DNA of 64,000 bases from positions 46,262,373 to 46,326,372 of the forward strand of contig NC_087251.1 of assembly GCF_037042905.1 (NCBI RefSeq), written 5' to 3'. The notes under the pieces are model-generated. The model had not been told where the DNA came from, ran no database searches, and saw only the letters and a list, made by a program, of their open reading frames with translations. Made by a program: the position numbers and the translations under genes. This DNA is from Lytechinus pictus (Eukaryota > Echinodermata > Echinoidea > Temnopleuroida > Toxopneustidae). Shown one piece after another: positions 13,397-25,200 of the stretch (within the stretch, counting starts at the first letter, position 1; each line of letters begins with the position of its first letter).

Positions 13397-15640
13397 CTAT
13401 CCCATAATGCAATGCGCGTTACAGGGATTTTCCCGGATCTCGGTGAAATCGCTATTTGGGGTAGCGAGAATTTGACGCTTCGGTGGTTTCCGGTTTGGTC
13501 TCGTTCGGTGTCTGCACTTTGAAATAAGTTCCGACCTTTTGTTTAGTGAGTTTCTGTTTGTTATTATGGACACTTTTTCCTCCAGGCAAAGATTGCACAA
13601 GCCACTTTTTCTTTGGTTTAAGTTTGACTTTTTTTCGATTTCCCATGTTAGCGTAGATTCGATGTTCTTTTCCTTCAGATTCCATGTGTATTTTGAGAGT
13701 TGAGTTTCGTTCCGGTATCTTTCATGCTTAAATGATTTGAGGTGGTTTCTGTATCTATCTTTGAATGTCCCCCCTGCAAGCCCGAAGTAGTGTTTCTCTT
13801 CGTTGCCATGTCGGATCGTCGCCTTGTATACCAGAGCCGTCTGCATACAGTTTCCTTGTAATGGACATTGGTTTTTTTGCCGACAGTTACATTTTGGCTT
13901 ATTTTCCGCTCGTGGATTTGATTGCTTAACAACTTTTTGGTTGTGGGTTTTTATTATGGTATCCATGTTTTTCATGCAACTGTAGCTAACCTTTATTGTG
14001 TTCTTATTGAATATTTGGTTCAATTTATGTCCCTTGGGGAAGTGTTTCATTATTAGCTTTATGAATCTCCCTCCTACGTTGGTTTTCACTTCAGAATTGT
14101 AAGGTGGGTTAAACCAGGTGACTTTTCTACTTCTATTTCTTCTTTTTCTTCCTTCTTCTACTGGTCTGATGTATTTGATGGTTTTGTCATACCCGCTTCT
14201 TTTCAGGGCGTCGTCGTATGCTGGCGCTGCTTTCTTGAATAGGTCTTCGTTAGAAGACAGTGTCGAGAGGCGCTTCTCAACGGCCGCAGGTATTTGGTTG
14301 AGGATAGGGGGTGGATGGTTAGATGCCCTATGTACGTAGGTCACCGTGTCATTAGGTTTTCTATATGGTTGAAAATCGCCTGTGTCTAGGTTGAGGGTGA
14401 CGTCCAAGTAATCTACGATTTTTTGGTTAGTTTGGATGGTGATGCGTAGGCCGAGATCATTGAAGACCTTTATGAGGTCTTTTCGCGCCCTGTCCGCCCT
14501 GCTCCCTGATGCTCGTCGGAGTACCGCTAGTCCGTCGTCGCGGTATAGGCCTACACTATAGGTGTTGATTCTTTTGTTTAACTGTGACAGAGCATATAAT
14601 CCTACGAGCTCGCAAATCTCGGCTCCGTCGTGGGCACCCATGGAAACATCAAATTGCTTTCGGCCTTCTCTTTTTTCCCACGCTTTGTTGTTGTTGTCGA
14701 AGAGCAATGTTCTCCTTGCGTGCATGATCGTTTCCATTTCTTCATCTTCGATGGCAGTGAATTTCTGGGCCCAGCTTAGGCAGGTTGACAATAGCTCGAT
14801 TGTGATGGAGGGGTAGAAGTCGATTATGTCAAATACAATAAATGATAATGATTCCTTGTCTGGTAGCTTTTTGAACCATTGTATTACATCGGCTGTGTTG
14901 GTCCACTGGTTTGGGTTGGTTTCTGCTTTTATTTGCTTGTTAATGCGATCAAGCATTATCTTGCTAACCCGGCCTAATTCGGGTTTCGTAGGGTTGATTA
15001 ACCTGGCCTGGAGGTTGTTTTTGAAATTTTCCTTATGGTCTTTTAAAGTGATGAACGCTGCTTTTTCCGGTGTGTTGTTTATTCTATCACCGATGTCTAA
15101 TTTTCTTGCAATCATTTCTGATTCACGGTCGATTTCTTCAATTATTTCTTCGTTGGCAGACTTGTATTTGCTTGTAATGTTCTCATTCAATAGCTTTTCG
15201 TATTTCCTGGGGGCCATCATGTATATGTTCCGGGTTTTGTCGGCATGAACGAATACTTTTTCTGAAGTATTAATAAGCTTAACATCTTCCCGGAGTTTCC
15301 TTTGGAATTGGTCATTTACCCGCCTAAATTCCAACTCATCTACAATTCCTAATAAATCATTTTCAAAGTTTGTCATTTCATCTATCTGAGGGGGCGTGCG
15401 TTTTGATTTGAACCCAAATTTCTCTCTTTTGTCGTTTGCTTCGGTTTCACTTTGGCTTGTGCTGTCGTTTGCACTGAGGAAAAAATGCGCTCTCCATCTC
15501 ATCCTTTTTATTACGCTTTCAATACTTTCTATTAGACATTTGATGTAATCTTTTCTTGGCGGAATTGGAATATTCTTACCGGAGTAATTTGCGTGAAACT
15601 GATCCATCTCACCACACAAATGTAGACAAATCGTCGACAA
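13397..15640 (-). CDS. Penelope-like reverse transcriptase with C-terminal GIY-YIG endonuclease (747 aa)
   Basis: A single uninterrupted frame of 747 codons. The N-terminal half carries the RT region: FITLKDHKENF and RLINPTKPELG, then motif A FIVFDIIDFYPSI, motif B MGAHDGAEICELVGLYAL and motif C GLYRDDGLAVL with the catalytic Asp pair, followed by thumb-like sequence (VDYLDVTLNLDTG). A cysteine cluster CNCRQKNQCPLQGNC precedes the GIY-YIG nuclease: LVYKATIRHG, HYFGLAGG, then DRYRNHLKSF and a downstream Glu. By family knowledge the protein nicks target DNA and primes cDNA synthesis there. No stop or frameshift is present, so the copy may be recent. YRDD instead of the classic YxDD Penelope box, and the Cys cluster, suggest one of the non-canonical clades; I cannot assign which. 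The first ATG is simply the longest possible start. Confidence 0.92.
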   Translation of the reverse strand: MSTICLHLCGEMDQFHANYSGKNIPIPPRKDYIKCLIESIESVIKRMRWRAHFFLSANDSTSQSETEANDKREKFGFKSKRTPPQIDEMTNFENDLLGIVDELEFRRVNDQFQRKLREDVKLINTSEKVFVHADKTRNIYMMAPRKYEKLLNENITSKYKSANEEIIEEIDRESEMIARKLDIGDRINNTPEKAAFITLKDHKENFKNNLQARLINPTKPELGRVSKIMLDRINKQIKAETNPNQWTNTADVIQWFKKLPDKESLSFIVFDIIDFYPSITIELLSTCLSWAQKFTAIEDEEMETIMHARRTLLFDNNNKAWEKREGRKQFDVSMGAHDGAEICELVGLYALSQLNKRINTYSVGLYRDDGLAVLRRASGSRADRARKDLIKVFNDLGLRITIQTNQKIVDYLDVTLNLDTGDFQPYRKPNDTVTYVHRASNHPPPILNQIPAAVEKRLSTLSSNEDLFKKAAPAYDDALKRSGYDKTIKYIRPVEEGRKRRNRSRKVTWFNPPYNSEVKTNVGGRFIKLIMKHFPKGHKLNQIFNKNTIKVSYSCMKNMDTIIKTHNQKVVKQSNPRAENKPKCNCRQKNQCPLQGNCMQTALVYKATIRHGNEEKHYFGLAGGTFKDRYRNHLKSFKHERYRNETQLSKYTWNLKEKNIESTLTWEIEKKSNLNQRKSGLCNLCLEEKVSIITNRNSLNKRSELISKCRHRTRPNRKPPKRQILATPNSDFTEIRENPCNAHCIMG

Positions 15641-15700
15641 GAAGAGTGCTCAACCAGTTGAAGGAGCAGGTTATATCCTTAGATGTGTAGATGCCGATGC

Positions 15701-15733
<33 letters not shown>

Positions 15734-15735
<2 letters not shown>

Positions 15736-15932
15736 AATTTTCCTCACCTCTGGTCTACCAATGGTTTCGCGCCTCGGTCACAGGCGGCTATTTCGTTGAA
15801 ACATCGAGCACTTTCCCTGAACTATATATATATATATATATAGGAATTTTCCTCACCTCTGGTCTACCAATGGTTTCGCGCCTCGGTCACAGGCGGCTAT
15901 TTCGTTGAAACATCGAGCACTTTCCCTGAACT
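15734..15932 (-). repeat. Tandem pLTR-like repeats with hammerhead-like fold
   Basis: Two near-identical 91-bp units (15734-15825 and 15842-15932) are separated by a TA run. Read on the minus strand each contains a 5-bp stem with a 7-base loop (CGCCT..AGGCG), then C-GAAA, then a CC-ATT-GG mini-stem followed by TA. This matches the GAAA / helix III / NUH half of a type I hammerhead. The diverged 3'-side copy (about 12950-12980) keeps both stems with compensating changes (TGCCT..GGGCG and CC-GCC-GG). A clean CUGANGA box is not visible, so ribozyme activity is not shown. Confidence 0.5.
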
Positions 15933-16080
15933 TGATACATTTCAATTTAATTTGTGTATATATACATGTATATATATATATATGAAGGTTAAGTAAATTG
16001 GCAGATATTAGTACATTTCCATGCGGTAGGGTCTTACATAATGTTTTACGATTAGCCACTCTTAACGTGCTAAAATTGTA

Positions 16081-16282
16081 TACACAGTAGGAAAAATAGT
16101 ACGTTGTTTAAGCCTGTTACTAAAAAAAAAAGTTGTTTAGACATTTTTGTAATTGTTTTTTGACTTTTTAAACAACTTGTTTAAAAAGTTTAAACAGTTG
16201 TTTAAAAAGTTTAAACAATAGTTGTTAAAGTGACGGGCTTAAACAACGTGCTTGAAATTTTAAACAGCGGTTTTACATTGTA
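16081..16282. mobile_element. TTTAAACA foldback MITE, copy 1
   Basis: About 200 bp bounded by TACACAGTA and TTTTACATTGTA, internally built from repeats of AAGTTTAAACA and its reverse complement, with GTTGTTTAAGCCTGT on one side and the inverse on the other. A second copy lies at 28763-29008. No coding capacity, so non-autonomous. Confidence 0.75.
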
Positions 16283-16939
16283 TATATAGTTCATAGTTAT
16301 CTGAAAAGGATAACATCGATGTACAGAAAAGAATAAATATATCGTGTGGATATTAGGTAACATTATATATAAAAAAGAGAGTAAACAATATACTGACGTT
16401 CCTTATTTTTCTTTTTATCAGAGAATAAATAAACTTTACATATCAACGTATAAGTGATTTAATTTGATTTAATATCCTGTTCAAGGCAATTGAAAAATCA
16501 AAGAGCTTTCACAATTAAATTAAATCGAATTCAGATGTAAGGATAAGAAAGCTATAATTTTTTAAGTTCCACTTATTTATGCAGTTATATGCTCATTATA
16601 TGCAATATGCAATTGAAGGAACAGATGTCTCGCGACATTTCTTTCATATTTTATTATAGGAAATATACTCTCTAAGTTCTTTCTTCATTTCTCATGGCAA
16701 AAAAAGATATGTTATTACAATTTTCTTTTCATTGATTAGTGCAGATTCTCTTTACCATCAAATCTATAAAAACTATAATAATCCAAATATCTTTTTACAG
16801 ACCCCCCCCCCCAAAAAAAAAAAATGTGTGAAATCATCGGGTCCTTAACAAGGCTGTGAAAATAATGTAACTGTTTATTGAAAATAAGTAAAACTTTTAG
16901 ATTTCAGAAATTTACATCCGTTTTTGATTAAATTTTCAG

Positions 16940-17175
16940 TAATAATAATAATAATGTGACTTATAAAGCGCCAAATCTACTCTGTAAAGAGCAAAGAGTT
17001 AAATAAAAAAGTTTTGAGAAGATTTTTGAAAGTTTCGACAGAGGTAAATTCTTTATGTCTTCAGGAAGGCTATTCCACAAAGTCGGGCATGCAAAAGCAA
17101 ATGATCTTTTCCCCCCAAGTTTTTGAAACTTTTGGAATAACAAGGAAGCCAGAAGTGGATGAGCGCAAAGACCTG
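16940..17175 (-). mobile_element. LINE 3' fragment (CR1/Jockey-like)
   Basis: On the minus strand a frame ending at 16961 encodes GKRSFAFACPTLWNSLPEDI and SKIFSKLFYLTLC, the conserved C-terminal end of CR1/Jockey-like LINE polyproteins (FxxxxPxLWNSLP). It is followed by AGATTTGGCGCTTTATAAGT and an (ATT)n tail at 16940-16955, the expected LINE 3' end. The RT domain is absent, so this is a 5'-truncated dead copy. Confidence 0.75.
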
Positions 17176-17259
17176 CTTGGTCTGTAATAATTGATAAATG
17201 AAAGACTGTATTGTGGTGCTGATCCAAGAATACTATTAAAAGCAACTATGCTTGTCTTA

Positions 17260-19190
17260 TATTAATCTATATTTATTTCAACACATCTCAGGGGCGGCGC
17301 TATGGGAGACAAGGGTGATCGCCTCCTGTGATTTTTCAAGTAGCGGAGAAAAAAAACAGGATATAAAAATAAGAACATGAGGGAAAAGTCAAATTGCTGT
17401 TGATTTGGCTGTACTTGATATTTGATCTAACATTAATAATGAATTCAACCAAACCATGTGCATTAAGATGTAATATGTTTGTGCATTAATCGGTGATCAC
17501 GGTGATTAAATATTTGACGATTTTGACTAAAGGTTAAAAGGGAAATAAAATGAACTGAAGTGTCACATTCAAGGAGACGAGAGGTAGGAAATAAACGACA
17601 TTTTTTTTTTTTTTACATACAATGCATTCCAAACAGGTAAAAAAAGTTTTCTGCAGGGTTTTGTCGTGCAGAAAAAAATTTATACCATGATAATTACAAA
17701 AAAATATTCAAGAGGTTGGTAATTGTAAGAGTATGAATCAAATAGCACGAAAATAGCAAATTTCTAAATCGTATTTTATACTTTTTTACCAGTGACGTAC
17801 AGTAAAGGGACAAGGGGCGCTCGTCCCCTAAAAAAAATATCATGACCAAAAAAGAGAGAAAAGGATAAAATATGATATTTTCTGAATAAATCTATCACAA
17901 AATTGGATTGTCGTATTCAAATTTTTGCTCGCTTGCTTCGCTCCCTCGTGACTTAATACATTTTGCCCGATGCGCCATATCTCGCCCCTTCAAATTGATC
18001 GTAGTTTTTTACATATTTCTATTGTTCATGCAGTTTTCTTTGGTCAAATGTATGTTGATATCGCATTGTTACACTTAATGCCCCCTTACGTGGTAATTTG
18101 AATATTGTTGGGGCTATAACCCGACTGCGTTAATTGATTCCAAAAATCGATATTCCCGCCCATTTAAAGACTTCCTTTCGTAAAATGCTCAGCAAATTTG
18201 TCCATGTAGGTTTTACAAAGTTAGATTAGTTCCCTAGATTTGTATTGTCATTGTATTTGTTTCTTTTAAAAATAGAATTAGAACTTAACCAAACAACAAT
18301 AATTTCCAACCAAATTGTCTGAGCCCCCCCCCCCCCATTCGGACATCCTGGATCCGTCCCTGTCAATCAACAATAAAGACATGTGTTTATAAGTATTAGT
18401 AATGTTATTAATGTAATCATTTTAAGTACACATAGTTTAACATCTTGCTTTTTTTTTTATTTTTTATTTTTTTTTGGGGGGGGGGGGCAGTTTTTGCTGA
18501 TGCTCCCTCGTATTTCAAGAAGAAACTATGTGATAAAAACGGAGAAATCTAAAACTGCACTGGCAGATAAAGACAAACCGAAGCAGATGCTGTAATCATG
18601 TCCTCCTTGTTAATATTCCAGAATGGTATGTAAGTAATAATAGCACATTTTTAATGACCAGCACCCCACCCCCACCATTCAATTCCGATAATGAAGTCTG
18701 ATGTTTAAGGTCAACGTCATTGCGACTATAATCTTCCCCGATGTTTATTCCGGGGACGAATCAATAAATTTCTCTCACGAGTACTCCCTATCCTCACCAA
18801 CATTTATTCAAATCGAATAAAAACCACTTAAGACTCTGCAGAACACTCGTGACGTCATCTCTTCGTATCGATCAAATTGCTCCCAAACGGCGAGGCTCTT
18901 TTATGTCGATTGTGATGAAGGGGAAATCGCCAAACTCCATTCACCCCATTGGCGCTCCCTGCTTTCACCTACCGACACACACACACACACTCTCTCTCTC
19001 TCTCACACACACTCGCATCCCCACCCACGTTAAGTAAGGACATCCACGAGTTACTTCGGAAAGCGCCACGGTACAGTGTGAGAGGTATATGCGAGTGTGT
19101 GTGTGTATGTTTAGAGGCATTGAGCAAGATGCTGTGTGGCGTACATCCGATTAAATAGTGGTTCATCGGGTGCGGCAGGCAGTGACTAGA
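17260..19190. other. Intergenic spacer upstream of the LAMP gene
   Basis: No coding exon is recognised. It holds poly-C/poly-G runs near 18325 and 18475 and a CA/CT plus GT simple-sequence block at 18975-19110. The last few hundred bases before 19237 should contain the promoter and 5' UTR of the LAMP gene, but I see no decisive core-promoter element. Confidence 0.5.
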
Positions 19191-19236
19191 CTTCAAGACC
19201 TAGCAGATGCTCACTCAAAGATTAAAAAAAAATAAG

Positions 19237-22200
19237 ATGGCTACTCCTTCTATTGTTGACTTCAAAATGTGTCTTAACATTCTATTGACATTATGCATAT
19301 TTGGTAAGTCATGTGAATTGATGATAATTATGAATGTTTGAAGTATGATGATGCCTTGTCTGTCTTAAACGTAAACTGACATTAGCGTTCATCAAACCAT
19401 ACGGCGACCAATGGAATGCTATAGCGATGGGTTGGTTAGGACTAGGATGAATGATAAAACATACCTAACATGCCTAATGTATTAAGGGTGTGTAATTTAA
19501 TGCATGAAATTGCGCGAAACTATTTCACGTATACAACATGTACCTAGTAAAAAATATATACATTGAGTAAATATTTGTACCACCTGTTTGTAAACACATG
19601 ACTTTGTTTACAACTATTATCTGAACGACCAGTTGTACAACTAAACAACTTCTTCCATTATAACAGCTGGTTCCCTAAATATTTTATGAGCTTTAATGTT
19701 CTTTTTTTCTTGAATGTTTCAATTTTTCTCTATTGTAAGCAGTTTGACCATCTGTCTAACCGTGTCCTTATGCACGCAGGCTAATGTGTAAATCAAGTGT
19801 ATTTGTGAAGTGAGGTCAACTATAACAACCACCGCTCTTCTTTCTTAAACCTGTCTAAAGCTTTGATATGGTTCAAACGATTATATCCGTAAATTTTTAT
19901 CTCATTTCATAAAAAAATGATTTTAGTGTTTGAATGTGCAGTTAACTTTTTTATCTTCATTTCATCTCCCAACTCTCTCCTTCTCATCCCACCTCCCTCA
20001 CTATCTATTAGCATATTGATACTATTAATAAACTCACCATGATGAAAATGACCGTTAAGCTTATATACAGTGGTGCACCTGTATAACGTTCAACCACACC
20101 AGGCCAAAAGCTAAGAGAACCTTCAGAAGGTTACATGTTTTTTTACCTGTCTGGTTTTGGAGCACCTTTAAAGGACAAGTCCACCCCAACAAAAAGCTGA
20201 TTTGAATAGAAAGAGAAAATTAAAACAAGCATAACACTGAAAATTTCATCAAAATCGGATGTAAAATAAGGAAGTTATAATATTTTAAAGTTTCACATAA
20301 TTTCACAAAACAGTTATATGCACATCCTGTTCGGTATGCAAATGAGGGGACGGATGACATCACCGACTCACTATTTATTTTGTTTTTTATTAAATGAAAT
20401 ATGGAATATTTTGATTTTCTCGTCATTGTCATGTGAAACGAAGTTTCATTCCTCTCTGAACACGTGGAATTCCATTATTTTAACATTTTGTGATTCAGGC
20501 AAGGAGGTCCTAATTGTCAAATTTGTAAAAATTGAAATATTGTATAATTCAAACAATAAAAACAAAAGAAATAGTGAGTGAGCTACATCATCGACTCTCT
20601 CATTTGCATATCACTGAGTTGAGCATAGAACAATTTTTTGAATAAAATAAGCGAAACTTTCAAATGTCATAATTTTCTTATTTTACATCCGAATTTGATG
20701 AAGTTTTCAGCGTAATTCATGTTTGATTTTTCTATATTAATTTAAATCAACTGTTTTCTGGGGTGGACTTGACCTTTAAGAACGGAGAGATGCAAAACGT
20801 GCACCTGTTAAATGTGCTCCAGTGTGGCTTTGGGTCAGGTGCGAATTAAAAATCGACATTTATTATAAAATGTTTAAACATAACACAAACAGTTCCTCTG
20901 AGTCCAATTGGTGGAGAATCTTATTAAACAGTTTGAGCAAAAAAGAATGCTTACTTATTGAATATATTCTTTGTAAGAAAATGGAATTGATCGAACTAGT
21001 CATGCATGAGTGAATGCCATGATGGTCTTATTTTCTATCCGATTTCGAAAAAAAATATCAGTTTCATTCTCGTTCAGTTCTGTTGAACTCAACTTTTTGT
21101 TGGAACGACTTCACCTTTGAATGTTAACAAAAGTTTTAAAATATGTGGCCTGTACAAAAATCAAATTATATTGAATTAGAAGTGATTATTCATCATACTT
21201 TGAAATATTGATCAGGTTAATGCGCGATTCACCATACTATCCATTTTAAAGATATTACCAGAGATTGAAAAACTACTTGCATACGGATTGTAAAGATATT
21301 AAAAACTATCATGTGAAGAAAAACTTTCAGGATACGTCCTTTGCTCATACAAAACCAAAATGAACTGCTTTTCGACTAATATCTTTGGTTATGCTACTAA
21401 GATTGGGGATAAGCAAACATTTTGAGAGGTTTTTAAAATACCTGTATGGTAAAGGTGAAAGTGAATTGTAAATAGACTTCATAGCAAGCCTTGAAAGCCT
21501 CATGGCGGCGCCAGGACTTTAAAGTGAGGGGGGCAGTGGAAGGAAAGAGAAAATTCAGCGGGGGGGGGGGGGTCAAGGACAAAGAAAACATTTCGAAACC
21601 AAAAAATAATGAAGAATGACAGATGGTATTTTAGAATAGTTGTGATGCTCGTTATAGCATATTCCTACTATTTACAAATCACTCTACAGTTTTGTTTTAT
21701 TTATTCTGGGGGGACCTAGGAGCGGGGGGGGGGGGGGGGGGGCTTAGTGCCTCAACTCTATAGGGTGAAACGCCATTGAATCCGATTTTTATTCATTTAC
21801 TATAAAGCAGTTTCAGTAAGCAGTCAGCCGTCATCCACACAGGATGAACCGACTGATCTAGAGGGGGACTTCGTATCTCCGTTTGAGGATAAAGATCTGG
21901 ATCAACAATCACCAGGAGAAACTTCAAATACAAAGGTAACTGTGATTCTCTGTTGATAAAGTATGATGATTATTTATTAAGATATGTTTCTTTTGAAAGG
22001 GGAAAATTTGGATTTATGTCTTGTTTTATGATGGAAATTAAACCTGACCTTGAACCTGTATGATTGCGATGGTGCATGGTGGTAAAATAATAATCATATT
22101 AGAGTATTAGTAGCAGCACTGATAATGATGATGATGATAATAATAACATTGATATTAAAAGTAGTAATAGTAATGATAATAACGACAGTAATTATCTGCA

Positions 22201-25200
22201 CCTATACCTCTTATAAGCAGGAATGACGATGATGAATCTGATGATTATGACGACGATGATAATGATAATAATGGTGCCGAATACTGTTTCATCAAATCAT
22301 AACCACAACCCCATTCTTTTCACGTTTTTGTTTTCATTTCGTCAACTTTTAGGCGCCAACACTTCCTGCAGAAAGAACAACACAGACAGCACAAGAGAAG
22401 ACAACCTCTTCCCCAGATGATGTTGCCAATTTCATTATCCGTGACGATAATGGTAAAGCTTGTATCCGTGCCTGTTTCTCTGCAGTTCTTAACGTATTTT
22501 ACACAAACCAACAGGTAAAAAAATCATTTATTTTGGAATAGATATATTTTCGTGGGATTTTGACATAAAATGTTAGTTTATCCATTTTTATTTCATTATT
22601 TCACTTTTTTTTTTTTTGGTAAGTTAGTTTTCGTAATAGGTATTAAGGTTCATATGATTCCAATCATAAACTAAAGCTCGGTCATTTTTCGTCAATGTAT
22701 AATTTTCGGAAAAAGGTAAATTACAGATATGCCCAATAAGAACTTAAATCATATGAAACATGGCAAAAATTCTATACGTTTTTAATATCTTCTTGCACGC
22801 TAAAATAATTCTAGGGGATAATAATGACAATTGTATCTGTGATATTTTCTTTGAATCTAGATTTCCATATTTCATTTTTAATATAGATAATTATTGGATA
22901 TAGGTTTTACTCAAAAACCTAACCGTTTTATTAACTTATCCTGTATAAAGGTAAGGGAGAAAATTGATAAATCTATTTGTACGAATTTATCAAATTGGAA
23001 CATTAGCGTACCCTGTAAGGGTAAAGATGTATGACGATCATCATCAAGTTAATGATTGTCATTATATTTTTCAACTTTTAGGCTTATCGTTATGAAATTG
23101 TATTAGCTTCATATCAATTAAAGTCTGTGATGAAATGTAGTAAAAAAAATTCCTTTCATACTACAGAGTGAAAGCGCTGAGGTAAAAGTTCCCCTCCCAA
23201 CGAAGGCTGCTGCCAGAGGAACATGTGGTACCTTGACAGACCCAGCATCTCTCTCAATCCAATGGAATGAAGGAAAATACAACCTCAAATTTCTGTTTGA
23301 AAATGTAAGTGAAACATGAGGGGGACCAGAGTTATCCAAAGTATGCACCCATGAGGGGAAAATATAACGGTTACAACTGTATCACTGGTTGAATTCCAAC
23401 CGAATTTCCAATTTCAAGAGCTTCCAGTTGAATTCCAATTTGTACCTCTGGAAAGTGAAACATCGATTTAATGGCCTAACTGGTCATACTGGTCCAGTTG
23501 AAATAACTTGTCAAGTTAATACTGGTCCTGAATTAACGTGGAGAAGGTTTACGGTTCACCATGTGTAATTATGAAGAAGGGAAGGAAATACGGGCAGAAA
23601 GATTGAAATAGAAAGACGAGATAGAATGAACAGAGAAAATTAGAAGTATTCTTTTCTAGAAAGTGAGTGAAGTCCTGAAAAGGACTGTAAACCAGATGAG
23701 ATGAGCATGAGCTGAATATGGCTTGAGTAGCGATGGTTTGAGTAACCTCTCTACACTTCAACCTGCTACTACTCAAACCATCGCTACTCAAGCCATATTC
23801 AGCTCATCTCATCTGGTTTACAGTCCTTTTCAGGACTTCACTCACTTTCAAGAAAAGAATACTTCTAATTTTCTCTTTTCATTCTATCTCGTCTTTCCAT
23901 TTCAATCTTTCTGCCTGTATTTCCTTCCCTTCTTCATATTACACATGGTGAACCGTAAACCTTCTCCACGTGACAAACTCCACCATGCAAACCTACAAAG
24001 ATAATCTGGTCCTGAATTGTAACTGGAATTTGTTACTTGTCTCACTGACCATATCAATGACTGGAAAATCTAACACTACTCGTCATCTTACGGGCCTTTC
24101 AGTTTGTTAAGTAATGTTATTAATTTGCAAGTGCCAACACGCATCTTCGCGTTTCTATTTTTTGTATAACATAACTCAAACATGCACAATTAGAAACTTT
24201 CTCCTTCAAAACAGAATTTCCTGCAGCAGAGTCTCGAGAACACATGTAATCTTGCTGCACTATGTGTATAATCTCAGATGCATTGTGTGAAATTGCAGGA
24301 AATTGATATGTATTTTACTGAAAATGCAAATGTGAAAATAAAAAAAAAATACTTAAAATCAATTTTTCCATATGAGTGAACAGAATCTTCCATCCTCTTT
24401 ACAAGTGCCTTCCATCTTGTTTTCAGAAGCTCCGTTAGTACATGGCTTCCATTATGGCGGAGCTTCATATTGCGCTGATTCCATTTTAGTCTGAAAATCC
24501 CTGGACATTATATGCACTGCATATTCATGTATCTCTGTAATGATATAAGAATACCATTAAGGGCTGAATGTGAGTTTCATACAGATTGCATTTTATATTG
24601 TAAATACAATTTGGCTTTCAACCGAGTAAATTGCATTTCCCCCTTATCTTTTTTTTAATTCCCGGTTTCCATTAATCCATTAATTTGTATCTAATTTATA
24701 TTACTTTTATTACTTTTGTATTATGATTGAGGTGAAATGAAATAAAGAATTGAATTGATTTCAGCAGTATTAACGAATCTTCAATAATTATGATGCTCGC
24801 TTTTCCACAGAAAACAGAAAATGGCGCAGAAAGCTGGAATGCGAGGAGCCTTACTTTTTCATACGATACGACCGATGACACGTATTTTGAGGATGCTGCA
24901 GAAGGTATATAATTATATTCAAATGGTTTGAATTGTATTATAAACATAGTGATTGAATATGGGGTAGATAGAAGAAAGAGGCAGAGGCAGAAAATAAAAT
25001 CATTTCATAGATTTGTTATGGGTGTACTGAGAGGTAATATTCCTTCATTCCAAGTTTGGTTTGCTGTCATGTTTTTTTTTTTCTTTACAGACAATGATAT
25101 ATTGTGGAAAACCACAAAGCCTACACGCAAAAGTTTGCTGGTTTAGGCAGCCCTGTGGATCTAATTCCAATCTTCTAATTTTTTTGTAGGTGTTTTTACT

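Larger units (their letters stand above)
12877..16044 (-). mobile_element. Penelope-like retroelement with flanking repeats
   Basis: The element encloses an intact RT/GIY-YIG ORF (13397-15640, minus). Both outer edges carry the same roughly 28-bp sequence in opposite orientation (12877-12906 on plus, 16013-16044 on minus; core AAGACCCTACCGCATGGAAAT, one base missing on the left). Inside these, a repeat containing CTACC..GGTTTC..CGCC occurs once on the 3' side of the ORF (about 12950-12980) and twice in tandem on the 5' side (15734-15825 and 15842-15932), separated by TA runs. Penelope elements are known for such repeats (pLTRs) in direct or inverted arrangements. A fragment of the ORF's 3' end also lies inverted at 13010-13033. 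Exact element boundaries are uncertain. Confidence 0.7.

Noticed and set aside
13675-15248. Several 60-140 codon frames on both strands within the Penelope ORF
   Set aside because: Shadows of the 747-codon minus-strand ORF.
25090-25145. Possible extra LAMP exon after TTTCTTTACAG at 25090
   Set aside because: It would break the phase between exons 5 and 6 and soon meets a stop; direct joining of 24904 to 25611 restores the LAMP domain.
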